NCBI GenBank assembly: GCA_015178975.1 | Contig: WHVD01000094.1 | Span: 186,001 to 250,000 of the forward strand | Length of the DNA stretch: 64,000 bases | Origin: Hysterangium stoloniferum | Taxonomy: Eukaryota > Basidiomycota > Agaricomycetes > Hysterangiales > Hysterangiaceae | Direction of reading: 5' to 3' | Part shown: piece after piece, positions 11,194 to 22,138 of the stretch | Position numbering within the stretch: position 1 is the first letter of the stretch | Layout: every line of letters starts with the position of its first letter | Program-made: the position numbers and the translations under genes | Notes under the pieces: model-generated | What the model saw: only the letters and a program-made list of their open reading frames with translations | Databases searched by the model: none | What the model was told of the DNA's origin: nothing

Positions 11194-12150
11194 ATGTGTC
11201 CAAAGCCAACACCTGGCAGACCAATGCCCACTGCTGGGCCCTCCATGGGCTCCCCATATTGGGCTCTGCTCACTGCTGCCCAAATCTTGGCACAGTGAGA
11301 TGAGCAGTGTTGATGAAGGGAGGAAGTGGAAAAACAGGCCAAGGAGGCTGAGGAGGACTTGGATAGGGAGTACCAGGTGGCACTGGTCACAGAGAAAGAG
11401 GCTGAAGAGCATAGGAAGAAAGCTGAGGAGGCAGCATGGGTTGCCACAGAACAGGCCAAAGCAGCCAAAGAGAGGGCCGCAATTGCCACAGGGATGGTAA
11501 GTCCCAAAGAGTCTCGTAATGGACTTTGCTGACTTTTGCTTTAGCGCAAGGCAGCAGAGGTCAAGTCTGATTCTGAGGGTGAGCTGGAGAGCCCACTAAA
11601 AGTAAGTCTCAGGTCTGCAGATATTTCCAGGCACTGACCAAGTCAACAGAAAACAAAGAAAACCACTCCAGTCCACTTGGGGTTCAAGAATGACATGTGG
11701 TGTTCCAGTTGTAATGACCAGAATACTGACTGTCATCGGAAGTCTGGGCAGGGACCAGGCTGTTGGCAATGTGCACACCTCAAAGCAAGGTGCTCACTGG
11801 TTCACAAGCCCATGGGGTCTGTGGCACAGGATGTGGGTGGTTCAGACAGGCTGGGGGGCTTGGAGGATGTCTTGGGACAGATAGCCACAGGCATAGAGGC
11901 CCAGAACCAGTTGCTAGAAGAGGGCAACCAGGTGCTGGGAACTGTGCTGGAGACCCTCCAGGGACTCCACAGAGAGTTTTGGGCATTTCTGGCAGAGTAT
12001 GGCAGGTATGTGTATGCTGAGCCACAGATCAGAAGTTCCAAAAAGCCTGGTGAGGATGAGGATGAGGATGGGGTACCCGAGGAGGTGGAAGAACTCCAAA
12101 AGGAGCCTAAAGAAGTTGGGCAGAAACATAGCCCCATAAATGTAGATTGA
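11194..12150 (+). pseudogene. Antisense coiled-coil/Zn2Cys6 gene, copy A
   Basis: Lies on the strand opposite to gag-pol of element A, between integrase and 3' LTR. It has three exons, at about 11194-11496, 11545-11601 and 11650-12150, with GT-AG introns at the same places as in the whole copy at 62900. Exon 1 encodes a charged coiled coil (EKQAKEAEEDLDREYQ...). Exon 3 has six cysteines spaced CX2CX6CX9CX2CX6C (CSSCNDQNTDC ... CWQCAHLKARC), the pattern of fungal Zn(II)2Cys6 binuclear clusters. An acidic tail (EDEDEDG) follows. Exon 3 is long and open; the copy as a whole is broken. A DNA-binding regulatory role is inferred from the cluster alone. Confidence 0.65.
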
Positions 12151-14227
12151 AAAGTAATAATAATTTTTTTAAAAACTTAAAATAAAATAAAAACATGAAA
12201 AGTGTAAAAGTCCACAGGAACATCCACTAAGACTTGAAAACATGTCAGAAACCTGTAAAAGCAAAGAGAGACATAGGGTGACAGGGAAAAATTAAGTGAG
12301 TCCAACATAAACACAGGGTCCATGAATTGTGGCTAGAGAGAGGATAGTGGTCCGGGTTTGAGTGGGTAAGTTGTGTGAAAGTCAGTGACAATCAATACAG
12401 CATTACCGAGTTCCGTGGCCAAAATCCATGATGTCTCTTCATCAGTGCCCTCATAACCTGCCCACTTGACCAAGTAAAGCAGTTTACAAGTGGATCAACA
12501 CTTATCTATTTTTGAGTCTAAAATTTGAGAGATTTTAAACTCGGGTTCTCCTTCAATGATGACCAGAGGAGGTGGAGATTGCACATAATCCAGGATAGTG
12601 TTAGAAGTACACAGTTCTAGCATAGAAACATGAAATACCAGGTGTACCATGCAGATGCTATCCGGAAGCTGTAGGGTCCATGAAACTGAACCTACTTGTG
12701 CTATTAGTTTGAATGAACCTAAATATTTTTCAGTGAGTTTCTTTGGTGGACAGGTAGTCCAGAAGAATTGAGCTTTGACAAAAACATGACCACCAATTTT
12801 GAAGTTGGGTGGTGGAATCCAGTTTTTGTCTGCTGAATGCTGATATTGCTCTTGGGCAGACATTATTGCAGTCCAGAGTTCCTCATGGAGCTTGTGGAGG
12901 TCTGTGACAAAGTCTTGAGTGCAGGCAGAGGCAAGATTCTGTTCTGGATGTACTGTAATATTTGGATTGTATCCTTTATTTACAAAGAACAGAGAAATGC
13001 CAGTAGTGGCTGAGGGTGCATTGTCGTAAGCAAATTCTGCAAGTGGTAACAGGGATTTCCAATTGTCCTGTTGATAGTTGCAATATACACAGAGATATTG
13101 TTCCAATGTCTGATTGATGTGTTCAGTTTGTCTGTCGGCTTCCGGGTGATATCCAGATGTGAAGTGTAACTTCATGTCCAAGGATTTCCCGAGGGATCTA
13201 AAGAAGTGAGATACAAACTCTGATCCTCAATTGGAAGTTACATGGGATGGAACTCCATGCTTGGAAAATACATTGCGGGCCTGCTGGCAGGTCAAAAGTT
13301 TCATGGTAGAAAAGTATTCCAGGTTCTTGTGATCTGTTTCAACGTCAATCGGAATTCCCATGCCTTCCAAATAGTGTCACCATGTTTTGAAGGCTGAAAG
13401 AATTGCTAGGAGTTCCTTGTCATGAACATCATAATTGAGCTCTGCTCCAGTGAAAGCCTGGGACAGAAACACCATGGGGTGGACTTCTCCATCAGAGTCC
13501 TGGATAGACAGAATGGCTCCAAGTGCATACATAGTCCAAGGTGTCTGTCTCAACAATGAGCAGAAAGTCTGGTTTCCAATGTGAAAGAATTGGAGCTGAA
13601 GAAAAAGAATCTTTTAAAAGATTGAAAGCTTTTTGACACTTATTGTTAAAATTCCACAGAGTATCCGTGCATGTAAGACAAGTAAGGGGGACCATGATTT
13701 CGGAATATCCATAGATAAACTGTTGGTAAAAATTGGCAAAGCTGAGGAAAGACTGTATGTCTTTGACGTTTCTGGGTTCTGGCCAATATTTGATGACTTG
13801 TACTTTGGTTTCATCCATATGGAGTCTGTCAGGTCCTATTATGAAACCTAGATATTCCACGGAGTCCATGTCAAAAGTATGTTTTCTACCATTTGGGAAT
13901 AAGCCAAGTTGTCTGAGTCTCCAGAGAACTTCACAGACTTCTTTGTTATGTACCGTGGGGTCCTCAGAGTAGATAACAATGTCGTCCAAGTAAACAATGA
14001 TGCATACATCAAGCATGTCAGAGAAAATGACATTAATAAAATGTTGAAAAACAGACAGAGCATTGGTGAGCCCAAAGGGCATCACCAACCACTCAAAGGC
14101 CCCATAGTGGGTTCTGAAAGTGGTTTTCCACTTGTCTTCCATGGAGATCCAGACCAAATGGTAGGCATGTTTAAGGTCTATTTTGGTATAAATCTGGGCA
14201 TTCCATGGAGCATCGAGCAGGTCAGAT

Positions 14228-14312
14228 ATATTAGATTATATAATACCAACCATTGTTCCAACTGGGTCCATATGGTGTACAGCTCTGAGTTCAGTGTGTA
14301 TATGATCTAATA
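14228..14312. repeat. Small inverted-repeat insertion in the RT fossil
   Basis: ATATTAGATTATATA at 14228 is matched in inverse by TATATGATCTAATA near 14298. The 85-bp segment sits at the left of the roughly 250-bp DNA (about 14226-14478) that interrupts the reverse transcriptase of element A and looks like a MITE or part of a SINE-type insert. Confidence 0.4.
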
Positions 14313-14372
14313 GGAATGGCACTTAGGGTTACAGTATATCCTTAAGTACAGTGTAAGACCAAACCTACCCAA

Positions 14373-14444
14373 GGTCAGATGGTGTAGTGGTTAACACCTT
14401 TGTTATGTAATTGAGAGATCCTGGGTTCAATTCCCAGTCTGGCT
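14373..14444 (+). tRNA. tRNA-like sequence (pseudo-tRNA or SINE head)
   Basis: A 7-bp acceptor stem (GGTCAGA/TCTGGCT, two wobbles), a perfect D stem (GTGT/ACAC with A-box GGTGTAGTGGTTAACAC) and a perfect T arm (CTGGG TTCAATT CCCAG, B-box) are all present. The anticodon stem (14399-14403/14411-14415) is largely wobble or mismatched, and position 33 is not T in the best fold, so no anticodon can be assigned safely. With its position inside a retroelement fossil, this favours a tRNA-derived SINE or dead tRNA over a working gene. Confidence 0.5.
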
Positions 14445-14795
14445 ATTCATTTTCTACATTACTTATGTTTTCTAACAATAAGTGGGAGTGGATACTTATC
14501 CTTTTTTGTGACAGCATTGAGTCCTCTGAAATCAACACATAGTCTAAGGGATCCATCCTTCTTTTTGACAAACAGAACAGGTACTCCAAAAGGAGACTTT
14601 GAGGGTCTGATAAAACCTATGGACAAATGTTCATCCAGGAAATCCCAGATTGTAGAAAGTTCCATGGAGGAAAGTGGGTAAATATGGGGATAAATTCCAC
14701 AACATGGATTGGTTGGCCAGATAGTTCTGGTTAACTTTCTAAACCAAATAAATTTAAATTATATGAACTATATTTGAAAGTTTGCATAATATACA

Positions 14796-14985
14796 AGAGA
14801 ATATATCTTATCCCAAATATTAAATCATAATCCAAATAATCTTGTTTAACCATGATGTTTGTGCATATTTTTAAAAGTCACAAAGATACTAGAGAATGCA
14901 TCTTATCCCAAAGATTAGGTAACAACTCAGATAATCTTGTTTAACCATGACATTTGTGCATATTTTAAAAGAGCATACAAGTCTT
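14796..14985. repeat. 96-bp tandem duplication
   Basis: Two diverged copies, beginning GAGAAT(A/G)(T/C)ATCTTATCCCA at about 14796 and 14892, share AATCTTGTTTAACCATGA and TTTGTGCATATTTT. They lie in the AT-rich filler that replaces the protease region of element A. Confidence 0.6.
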
Positions 14986-15609
14986 AAAGATGAAAGTTTG
15001 GGGTAATGAAATATAAATCCCTAAAACATGTAGTCACAGCCAGAAGGAATAGTCTCACTTGAAAATATGAGGACATTTCCATAAAATTTTGTATATTCAA
15101 TGAATTGTGACTATCCTCCTATGCTGGTTTTCCTTCATGTGAAGATTGGTGAGGCTATTCTTGGCTTCTCCAGTTAGGCTGTATGGGCTGAAATCTGTCT
15201 CTAGCTCTTCAACAAATGCATTCCAATTTTCAAGCCAAGTCAGCACTTTCTCAGAAAGTCTGCTAAAAGCCAGTTCAAACCATTTCAATGCAGATCCTGA
15301 GAGGTATGAGAGTGCATAGTTGACTTTTCAGGAGTCCATGGATAATGTGGTGGATCAATCACAGAAATTGAAGCGACATTGCATCAGGAAGGTGGAAAGT
15401 TTGTTGGGGTTGGAACCATGAAGGGTTCCATAGCATTGACCTTTGACCATGGAGGTTCCTGATCTGTTTTATTTTTCTCTGAGCATGTGATTCATCAATT
15501 TATCTAAAGTGATTGCTGAGAATTCAGAAGTGGGATCTGGGAGATGTGGTTGCTCAATAGGTGGGGAAGCTTCGAGACCTTTGCCCTTGTCAGAGGCCAT
15601 GGACTCATC

Positions 15610-16315
15610 CTCGTGCTCAGAATTGTCTGGTGTAGAGAGTTCAAATGGAAAGTGACTAATATGGCTATAGCTAAAGTCATAGTCACAAAGTCACAAGCAA
15701 AAATTCTCATATATACTTTGCCACTCGAGATGACTGTTACACAGCCTAATCAGTATCATCAATCATGTTCAACACAGCCTCATTATCTAAAGTAACTCTT
15801 GAACACTACTCAAAGTCGACTCCTCCCTCTTTTATTGAACTCAAACCAATGCCCTCCCACTTTTCATCATACTCAGAATTCATACCCAAACCCAAACCCC
15901 TCCCCTCATACAAATCCAAGGAACACCCTCATAGTCTCCGTCAAGTAGGCATTCGACCCCCATATGCTCCAGATGATCCCATCTTCATTCATATATACCA
16001 CTATGATGGCTCCTCCAAAATCCTCTGATATTGATTTGATTGTGTACTCCATCGACAACACCCCCTACCATCACAGGAATTTTATTATGACATGATGTTC
16101 ACTCTGATAGGAGATCACAGAGGACCAAAGCTGTACATCACCCCAGTTTCTGAGGGAAGTCAAATAGAGCCCCATCCAGGTCGTTGTCAATTCGTGTTCC
16201 TTGCATAGTTGAGGAGCATGCTCCACTTATGAATCCAACACAGATATTGGTTGTGCTCCTTATACTGCAAGATCAGGGTCCAAGCACATCCAATCTCAGT
16301 TCTGGAGTGGAGTAT
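15610..16315. other. Unassigned stretch
   Basis: Upstream (in gag sense) of the element A gag. A plus-strand open stretch (15765-16028, proline/serine/histidine-rich, with repeated K-P) has no signature I recognise. The end near 16295-16315 is purine-rich (CTGGAGTGGAGTA), as expected just before an LTR. Probably retroelement interior. Confidence 0.3.
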
Positions 16316-16920
16316 TGTTAGGATTTTATATGTGAGCATAGCATTTGAGGGTGACTCATTGTCATGCAATTCTTGAGTGTTTCTGACTCATGTTCTTGGG
16401 ATTCTTGGGTGTTTCTGACTCATTTTTCATTGATTTTACTCAACCATCAATCCTATTGTATGCTTCTATTGTTCATATGACTCCATCTCCCCTATCGTCT
16501 GACTCATTTCCCCTATTGTTCTCCTATTGTTCTATTGTATTCCCTTTTTGTCCATATCACATGCCTGATCTTTTCTTTTGTTTGTCATTCATCTTATTGT
16601 TCAGCACAGCCTCCCCCTTTATTGTTGACAGCTGTACTAACATTCTGACTAAAACAACTCAGATATGACTCACACCCCTACCACATCATTATTGTGTCAT
16701 CATTTGTATCTGTTTGTTTTAACCTGTGTTTCCTCATGTATATAAGGGCCTCTCTTTTGCCCACAATGCACAAGAAATTTCATTGTATCTCATCTCAAAG
16801 CTCATTATTAAGTCAGAAGCTTAAGTCTTACTCTTAGTCTTACTCCTACAGCCAGTAAGGAATGCCATTGTGTCTCTTATTGTTGAAGTTTTACATCCTA
16901 CAGCATTGGGGTTTTCAACA
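16316..16920 (+). mobile_element. LTR-like segment (605 bp)
   Basis: Begins TGTTAGGATTTT and ends GGGGTTTTCAACA (TG...CA). A TATA motif (CATGTATATAAGG near 16737-16750) is followed by a transcript-leader-like pyrimidine-rich stretch. A purine-rich tract precedes it, so it may be a 3' LTR on the plus strand. No matching partner or target duplication was found. Copia type is a guess from the short end sequences. Confidence 0.45.
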
Positions 16921-16998
16921 CCCTCTTGCAATCATCATCATCAGCATCATACAAAGTCTGATCTCTAGCCTCACACTCCATGTGTGTTAGGTTATATT

Positions 16999-17668
16999 CA
17001 TGTATCAGTCACTGGAATACCCGCCAGACTCTGTCCCTGTCTATGTCCGACCCTGTCCCACGCATCAGTCACTGGACCCCACTCGGAAAACCCATCATCC
17101 CTCTAACTGAGCCCCATTCCCATTATAGTCAAATGACCTGTCATGATTTGGACTCCACTCCTGCTCTGTTCCCATTATGGTTTTATGACCTGTCACAATT
17201 CAGATCTGCTCCATTCCATCGCATTCCTAACACCAAGTTTGGTGTTTACTTATCTTGTTTAATGTTTGTTAGTTTTGTTTTCATTATTACTGGATTTGGT
17301 ATGTTATTCATTCCACAGTCTATATAGTCTGGCAGATGTTGTACATACAATCCAGTCAGAAAGGCAGCTTAGATTCTCCTGAGTAATCAAGTATATTTTC
17401 CACTCTAAACTCCTCTTTGAATCACACTGCTCTTACTAGTTGGAGCCCATGGGCCCCAATGCATCTATCACTCAACCTCTGACTTACCTATCTCGACTCC
17501 CTGACCCCTTGACCCATGAACCCTGCCTGGACTCCCCAGGATTCCCATCCACCTGTTCAAAATTGGACAAGATGATCTCATGAGGGTGCAGCCTATAAGC
17601 TGAAGCCAAGTCCTACTGGCTTTCCCACAGGTTTCTCTGGAAACCCTCCATGTATGCACCCTTAACAC
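16999..17668 (+). mobile_element. Ty3/gypsy LTR, left-truncated
   Basis: Plus-strand sense version of the element A/B LTR family. It starts inside the family sequence (ATGTATCAGTCACTGGAATAC) and ends ...GCACCCTTAACA. The hairpin box is on the minus strand (arms 17599-17602/17589-17592) with GTTTCTCTGG beside it. It abuts integrase sequence at 17672. Confidence 0.65.
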
Positions 17669-18214
17669 TATCCCATGTAATATCTGACAGAGGATCAGAG
17701 TTTGTATCCCACTTCTTTAGATCCCTCAGGAAATCCTTGGACATGAAGTTACACTTCACATCCAGACATCACTGTTATGTATTTCTAAGTTTTTTCCATT
17801 TTTTAAGCAATCTCCCCTAACAAATTGCGAAAAATAATATTTAAATGTAATTATATTGTGACGATAAAACTGTACAATATTATCTTGATTTCTCTTGAAA
17901 TTATACAATTTATTTTGTATTCTTATCTAATAAATTGAGAGAGTTATGAAATTTCTATCTTTTATTCTTTATTGATTAACATGTCATGTACTGGCAACTT
18001 AGCACTTATTCACAACGCACGAGAGATCATGTGATATTCACATGACATTTCAAACTCCGACACCGACAAAATGTGATGTGAAATAATCATGCATTATCAA
18101 GGCAAAATATATATTTATATATTATTATATTTATAATTAACTAAAAGTAAATATAATAATTATATAATAATATAAAATCGGCCACCTGGCATTTATTACA
18201 TGGCATGAGGGAAA

Positions 18215-18360
18215 ATCATCACAATGAGTGACAGCCATCACAACAATCACAACAGGTGACAGTTGTCACAAAGGCGCACAATGGTCACAAAGGCACGTGA
18301 TGGTCACAAAGGCGCATGACAGTCACAACACATGACAGTCACAAGACGCAAAGGGTGTCA
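18215..18360. repeat. GTCACAAAGGCGCA-type short repeats
   Basis: Irregular direct repeats of (T)GACAGTCACAA and GGTCACAAAGGC(G/A)C in the upstream part of the 17773-20646 LTR, a likely enhancer-type array. Binding factors are unknown. Confidence 0.6.
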
Positions 18361-18450
18361 TATGTGCACAGGCGTGAGAGCATTATGTCATCATGTATGC
18401 TACTACAGCAAAAACTGGAAACTCCTGGAATATTCCAGTGGCTTCCAAAG

Positions 18451-19505
18451 TGTTAAGTTCCCAAACAAAGCTCCACGGATAGTCCTGCGGAGGTTTCCGG
18501 TAACTATTCCGAACACACACTTGCTTCCGGGAATAGTCCCACGGAGTCCCCAGGTAATAGGTCCCGGGAAAGTTCCGGGGATTATTAGTACAAGGAATGG
18601 TGGTATCAGAATAATTACCAGAAAGTTATGGTGAACGACTGAGATGGACTTGACTTCAGCTTATAGGCTGCGCCCTCGTACACTCATTCGGGTGTCCATA
18701 TTTCGAGCTGACAGAATGCATACAGGAAGATATAGATTCCGGAGTTCCCATGGGAGTTCCGGGAATCGAGTGTGCAGACAGACAAGAGGACTAGAGACTG
18801 TTCAAGGATCAAACTTGTTCGGGGGAAAACTAGTTCGAGATTGAAACTGGATTCTAAGTACATGAACATAGCAGACTTATATAGACTGTGAAATGTAATA
18901 ATACCAAATCTGGTATTAATGAGAGGCAGAACTATTAAACATAAAACGAAACAAGTAAATACTAAACTGGGAATTAGGGACGGAACGGAATGGGAGCGGA
19001 GAACGAATCATGACAGATCATTTAACCATAACTGGAGCGGGGCTCAGTTAGAGGGGTTCTGGAAGTCCAATCGGAGTCCGGTGACTTGGTGCACAAGATA
19101 GTGTCGGGTATAGACAGGCTTGATGTGCAGGAGGTCCGGTGGAGTCTGGTGGGTTTTCCAATGACTGGTGTGTGAGACGCAGAGACAGATAACAGGAGCG
19201 GGGTTCTATGCTCTGTTAGAGGGGTTCCAGGAGTCCGGGCGGAGTCCTGTGACTGGTACATAAGACACAGAGTGTCAGGTGTACATAGAGTGGAGTCCGG
19301 AGTCCGGTGGAGTCCGAGGACTGGTGTATGAGACACAGAGGGTTAGGTGCAGACAGGTGGGGTGCGTACAGAGAGTCAGGCATAAACAAGTTGACATGCG
19401 GGCTCCCGTGGGAACTCCGGTTGTTACTATACAATATAGAGGGTCGGGAGCATGTAGGATGGGGTCCGGGGGCCTGGAGGCCGGCGGGGTTTCTGGTTCC
19501 TGACA
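18451..19505 (-). mobile_element. Nested solo LTR of the gypsy family
   Basis: 1055 bp from TGTTAAG to CCTGACA with the perfect target duplication CAAAG (18446-18450 and 19506-19510). It has the hairpin box (18657-18660/18667-18670). It is CpG-rich, unlike its surroundings, so younger than the LTR it landed in. It probably formed by LTR-LTR recombination. Confidence 0.72.
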
Positions 19506-19541
19506 CAAAGGAACAGTAGATAATAGATACAAATAGTAGAT

Positions 19542-19693
19542 AGAATATTCTACAGAATATTCTATAAAATTCTAGAATGTTCTATTATGCCAAGAATATT
19601 CTATAGTGTCTTAGAAGTAGTTAGAACCTTCCACAATGCTCTAGAAAATTCTAGAAAATTCTAAATGACATCATTCAATCTTCTAGAATCTTC
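19542..19693 (+). promoter_or_regulatory. Cluster of heat-shock-element triplets
   Basis: nGAAnnTTCn units in exact 5-bp phase: TTC-GAA-TTC at 19570-19582, GAA-TTC at 19594-19601, GAA-TTC at 19624-19631, GAA-TTC-GAA-TTC at 19644-19661 and TTC-GAA-TTC at 19681-19693, with further GAATATTC pairs at 19543-19562. This is the binding pattern of heat-shock factor HSF1. The cluster ends about 20 bp before a TATA box, so it reads as a stress-responsive LTR promoter. Confidence 0.72.
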
Positions 19694-19712
19694 TAAATGT
19701 CGCAGACTAAAA

Positions 19713-19722
19713 TGTATATAAG
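19713..19722 (+). promoter_or_regulatory. TATA box of the 17773-20646 LTR
   Basis: TGTATATAAGGAG, directly downstream of the GAAnnTTC cluster. Transcription would start about 25-30 bp downstream, near 19745. Confidence 0.6.
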
Positions 19723-19812
19723 GAGCTCAGCTCCAGCCTTGAAATCATATCATATCATCTTTACTACATTTTATCAGCCACATCAGTGTGCCACTGCAGC
19801 AGCACTTATATT

Positions 19813-20063
19813 CCACCCCTAGTTGGGCTGTTGGACAAATACATACAAATACTTAGTCACCTCTAGTTGAGCTGTTGGCATAAGCCAATCCCATTGCTAC
19901 TTATAGTTGAGCTGTTAGCATAATCCAATCCCTTAACCACCTCTAGTCTGTTGGTTATCAATCAATAATAAATAAATAAACATATCAACTGTTCCCTTTG
20001 CCACCTCTTAGTTGAGTAGCTGGCTCTCCTTTATTACTTATCCACCTCTAGTTGAGTTGTTGG
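19813..20063 (+). repeat. Six spaced copies of CACCTCTAGTTGAGCTGTTGG
   Basis: Near-identical 18-22 bp blocks begin at about 19813, 19858, 19898, 19939, 20001 and 20041, about 40-60 bp apart, in the presumed transcribed part of the LTR. Function unknown. Confidence 0.7.
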
Positions 20064-20739
20064 TTATCAATTAAAGTAATAAACAATCTTGGTTATCATT
20101 GTTGAGATTAGGAATACATTTCTAATTTCTCCCAGCTTTTGGCATAAATAAATATTGAGAATATTCTTGCAAGATATTTAAGACTACATTAAGATCCTGA
20201 TAGGTTAGTATCACAGTAGACCCTGTAGGTTAGTGTAAATAAAGCATATATTAGCCAAATGGTGTTTTATTATATATCTAATCTTTTGACCTGTTTATAA
20301 ATATTTTTACTGTTTGATAAATAGTATAAAATATATATAAACTAGCTATAATCAAAGTCGAATCTAGTTTTGGAATCAGTGAATTGTTATTCATATTTTA
20401 GTAGTTGTTTTCCCAGAAAAAGAACAGCTTGCAAAAGCAGCTCTCAAAACCTTCTTTGCGAAGTAGGGTGCATATATTCAAGTAAACTCTTGACTTCAGG
20501 GGTTCTAAGTCTATTCAGGCTGCCACTGATTAATATCAAATACTTAAATTATTTTACCTTGCAGTGAATTGAGTATTTGCACATTTTGATAGAGCACTGG
20601 ACTCCTTTTTCAGAAAATAGTATTAAAGTAAGGCTAATACATCACAATCACCCAGAAGGTGATGGACAAACTGAGTGCATCAACTAGACATTGGAACAAT
20701 ATCTCTGTGTATATTGCAACTATCAACAGGACAATACAC

Positions 20740-21150
20740 CCTCCAAGGCCCCCAGCCTTTCAGATAACCCACCACTCTCCTGGGCCCTGGACCCCATGGG
20801 CTCATGGTCCAGGGAACACCTAGCCTTGAGGTGGTGCATGGAAAGCACCCCAGATCCCACCCAGACTTCTGCCAGCAGTCAGTATTTCTGTCAGTACAAC
20901 TGGTGCACTGCAGGTCATTCTTGGCATCCAGTTGCACTGGAGCCATCTTTTCATCTTCTGTTGGTTTGGTCAGTCCTCGGAAACCCCATGGATAAATCAC
21001 TTACTTTTTGTGGGCTCTCACCCTCCCCCTCAGACTCAGACTCCATCTCCACCACCTTGTGCTAATGGGACAAAGTTAGTAAGGTCAAAAAAAAAAACAA
21101 ACAACAACAAGTCAGACTTACTTTTCCCACAGCCTTTTCCACCACTGTAA
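20740..21150 (-). pseudogene. Antisense Zn2Cys6 gene, copy F (partial)
   Basis: Minus strand, opposite to the plus-strand integrase fossil next to it. The cysteine cluster (CTSCTDRNTDC ... CFPCTTSR), the acidic exon before it and a splice donor context near 21112 match copies A and B. The coiled-coil exon is mostly missing. The integrase-proximal side is fused directly to integrase sequence near 20740. A broken relic that shows the same gene order in a plus-strand element. Confidence 0.6.
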
Positions 21151-21185
21151 TGTATTTAGGGGTTTCTCTTAGATAGCTCAATATG

Positions 21186-21932
21186 TGTTAGGGTGTGTAC
21201 ACGGAGGGTTTCCAGAAAAACCCGTGGGAAAGCCGGTGGCTTCAGCTCATAGGCTGTGCCCTTGTGAGATCATCTTGTCCAATTTCAAATGGGCAGATGG
21301 GGATCCTGGGGAGTCCAGGCAGGGTTCATGGGTTGAGAGGTTGGGGAGTTGAGATGGATAAGTCAGGGTCGAGTGATAGATATGCCAGAGCCCATGGGCT
21401 CTGATGAGTAAGAGCAGTGTGTTTCAAAGAGGAATTTAGAGCAGAAAATATACTAAGATTACTGGGGAGAATTTAAGCTGATTTTCTGGCTGGATTGTAT
21501 GTACAACATCTGCCAGACTATATAGACTGTGGAATGAATAACATACCAAATCCAGTAATAATGAAAACTAAACTAGCAAACATAAAATGAGATAAATAAA
21601 CACCAAACTTGGTATTAGGAATGGGACAGAACAGAGCGGAGTCCAAATCATGACAGGTCATTGACTATAATGGGAATAGGGCTCAGTTAGAGGGCTGATG
21701 GGTTTTCCGAGCAGGGTCTAGTGACTGATGTGTGAGACAGGGTTGGAGATAGACAGGGATGGAGTCTGGCGGGTATTCCGGTGACTGATACATGAAGTAA
21801 TGAAGGTCGAACATGGACAGGTCTGACATACGGAGTCCAGTGGGAATTCAGGTAAACTGATAATTGGTGCATATAGGGTGCAGGTGCATATATGTTAGTG
21901 CCTGGAGTCTGGTGGGAATTCTGGTTGTAACA
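21186..21932 (-). mobile_element. Ty3/gypsy LTR (element B, 3' LTR)
   Basis: 747 bp TGTTAGGG...GTTGTAACA, followed on the plus strand by the polypurine-tract complement GTACCCTCCCTTTATGCC and the block GAAGTCCCAAAGAGGC, as in element A. It holds the GGGTTTCC/AAACCC hairpin and the box (21243-21246/21253-21256). Confidence 0.65.
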
Positions 21933-22082
21933 GTACCCTCCCTTTATGCCGAAGTCCCAAAGAGGCTCTAGAACTTGATCAGGTTTTGTCAGCTACATGC
22001 ATGTGTCAAAAGTCATGTCAGTTACACGTGTGTGTCATAGAGTCATGTGATCTGGAAGGTAAGGTTCAAATGTGATGAGCCT

Positions 22083-22089
22083 ATATAAA
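22083..22089 (+). promoter_or_regulatory. TATA box of antisense gene (copy B)
   Basis: TATATAA 56 bp before the ATG at 22139, with TCATGTGATCTGGAAGG upstream, as in copy A. Confidence 0.6.
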
Positions 22090-22138
22090 AAATTGAAAAA
22101 ATGAAATTCTCTTCTTCTTTATTACCCCCATCATCAAC

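Larger units (their letters stand above)
12400..15602 (-). mobile_element. Ty3/gypsy chromovirus gag-pol fossil (element A)
   Basis: Read on the minus strand from the right: gag from about 15602 (MASDKGKGLEASPP) with the retrotransposon-gag core 'LSYLSGSALKWFE' near 15300, then reverse transcriptase (CVDFRGLN near 14550; YLDDIVIYS near 13970). RNase H follows near 13.5 kb, then integrase ending in GPY/F-like sequence and a chromodomain (VKWAGYEGTDEETSWILA, 12410-12480). The chromodomain makes it a chromovirus. It is broken, with several interruptions, a missing gag-protease stretch replaced by AT-rich DNA (14.69-15.09 kb), and a small insertion in the RT region. CpG depletion indicates age. 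No partner 5' LTR in the same orientation was found. Confidence 0.82.
17773..20646 (+). mobile_element. Large LTR-type insertion (itself holding a nested LTR)
   Basis: 2874 bp from TGTTATG to CATCACA with a perfect 5-bp target duplication ATCAC. Without the nested LTR 18451-19505 and its duplication the insert is about 1.8 kb. It has a repeat-rich left part (18215-18360), heat-shock-type triplets, a TATA box (19715) and a repeat-bearing presumed leader. No coding region is visible, so it is most likely a large solo LTR of a family different from elements A-E. Confidence 0.68.
17672..20740 (+). mobile_element. Integrase fossil split by an LTR insertion
   Basis: 17672-17772 and 20647-20740 are two adjoining parts of one plus-strand gypsy integrase (compare element A near 13060-13230), separated by the 2.87-kb insertion 17773-20646. 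The junction duplicates ATCAC (17768-17772 and 20647-20651). To the right it runs into the antisense Zn2Cys6 copy F. Broken and old. Confidence 0.7.

Noticed and set aside
14373-14444. Functional tRNA gene
   Set aside because: Anticodon stem does not pair and position 33 is wrong; it lies within an insertion in a retroelement fossil.
16999-17668. 5' LTR of element A
   Set aside because: Its orientation is opposite to the LTR at 10081-10988, so the two cannot be one element's LTR pair.
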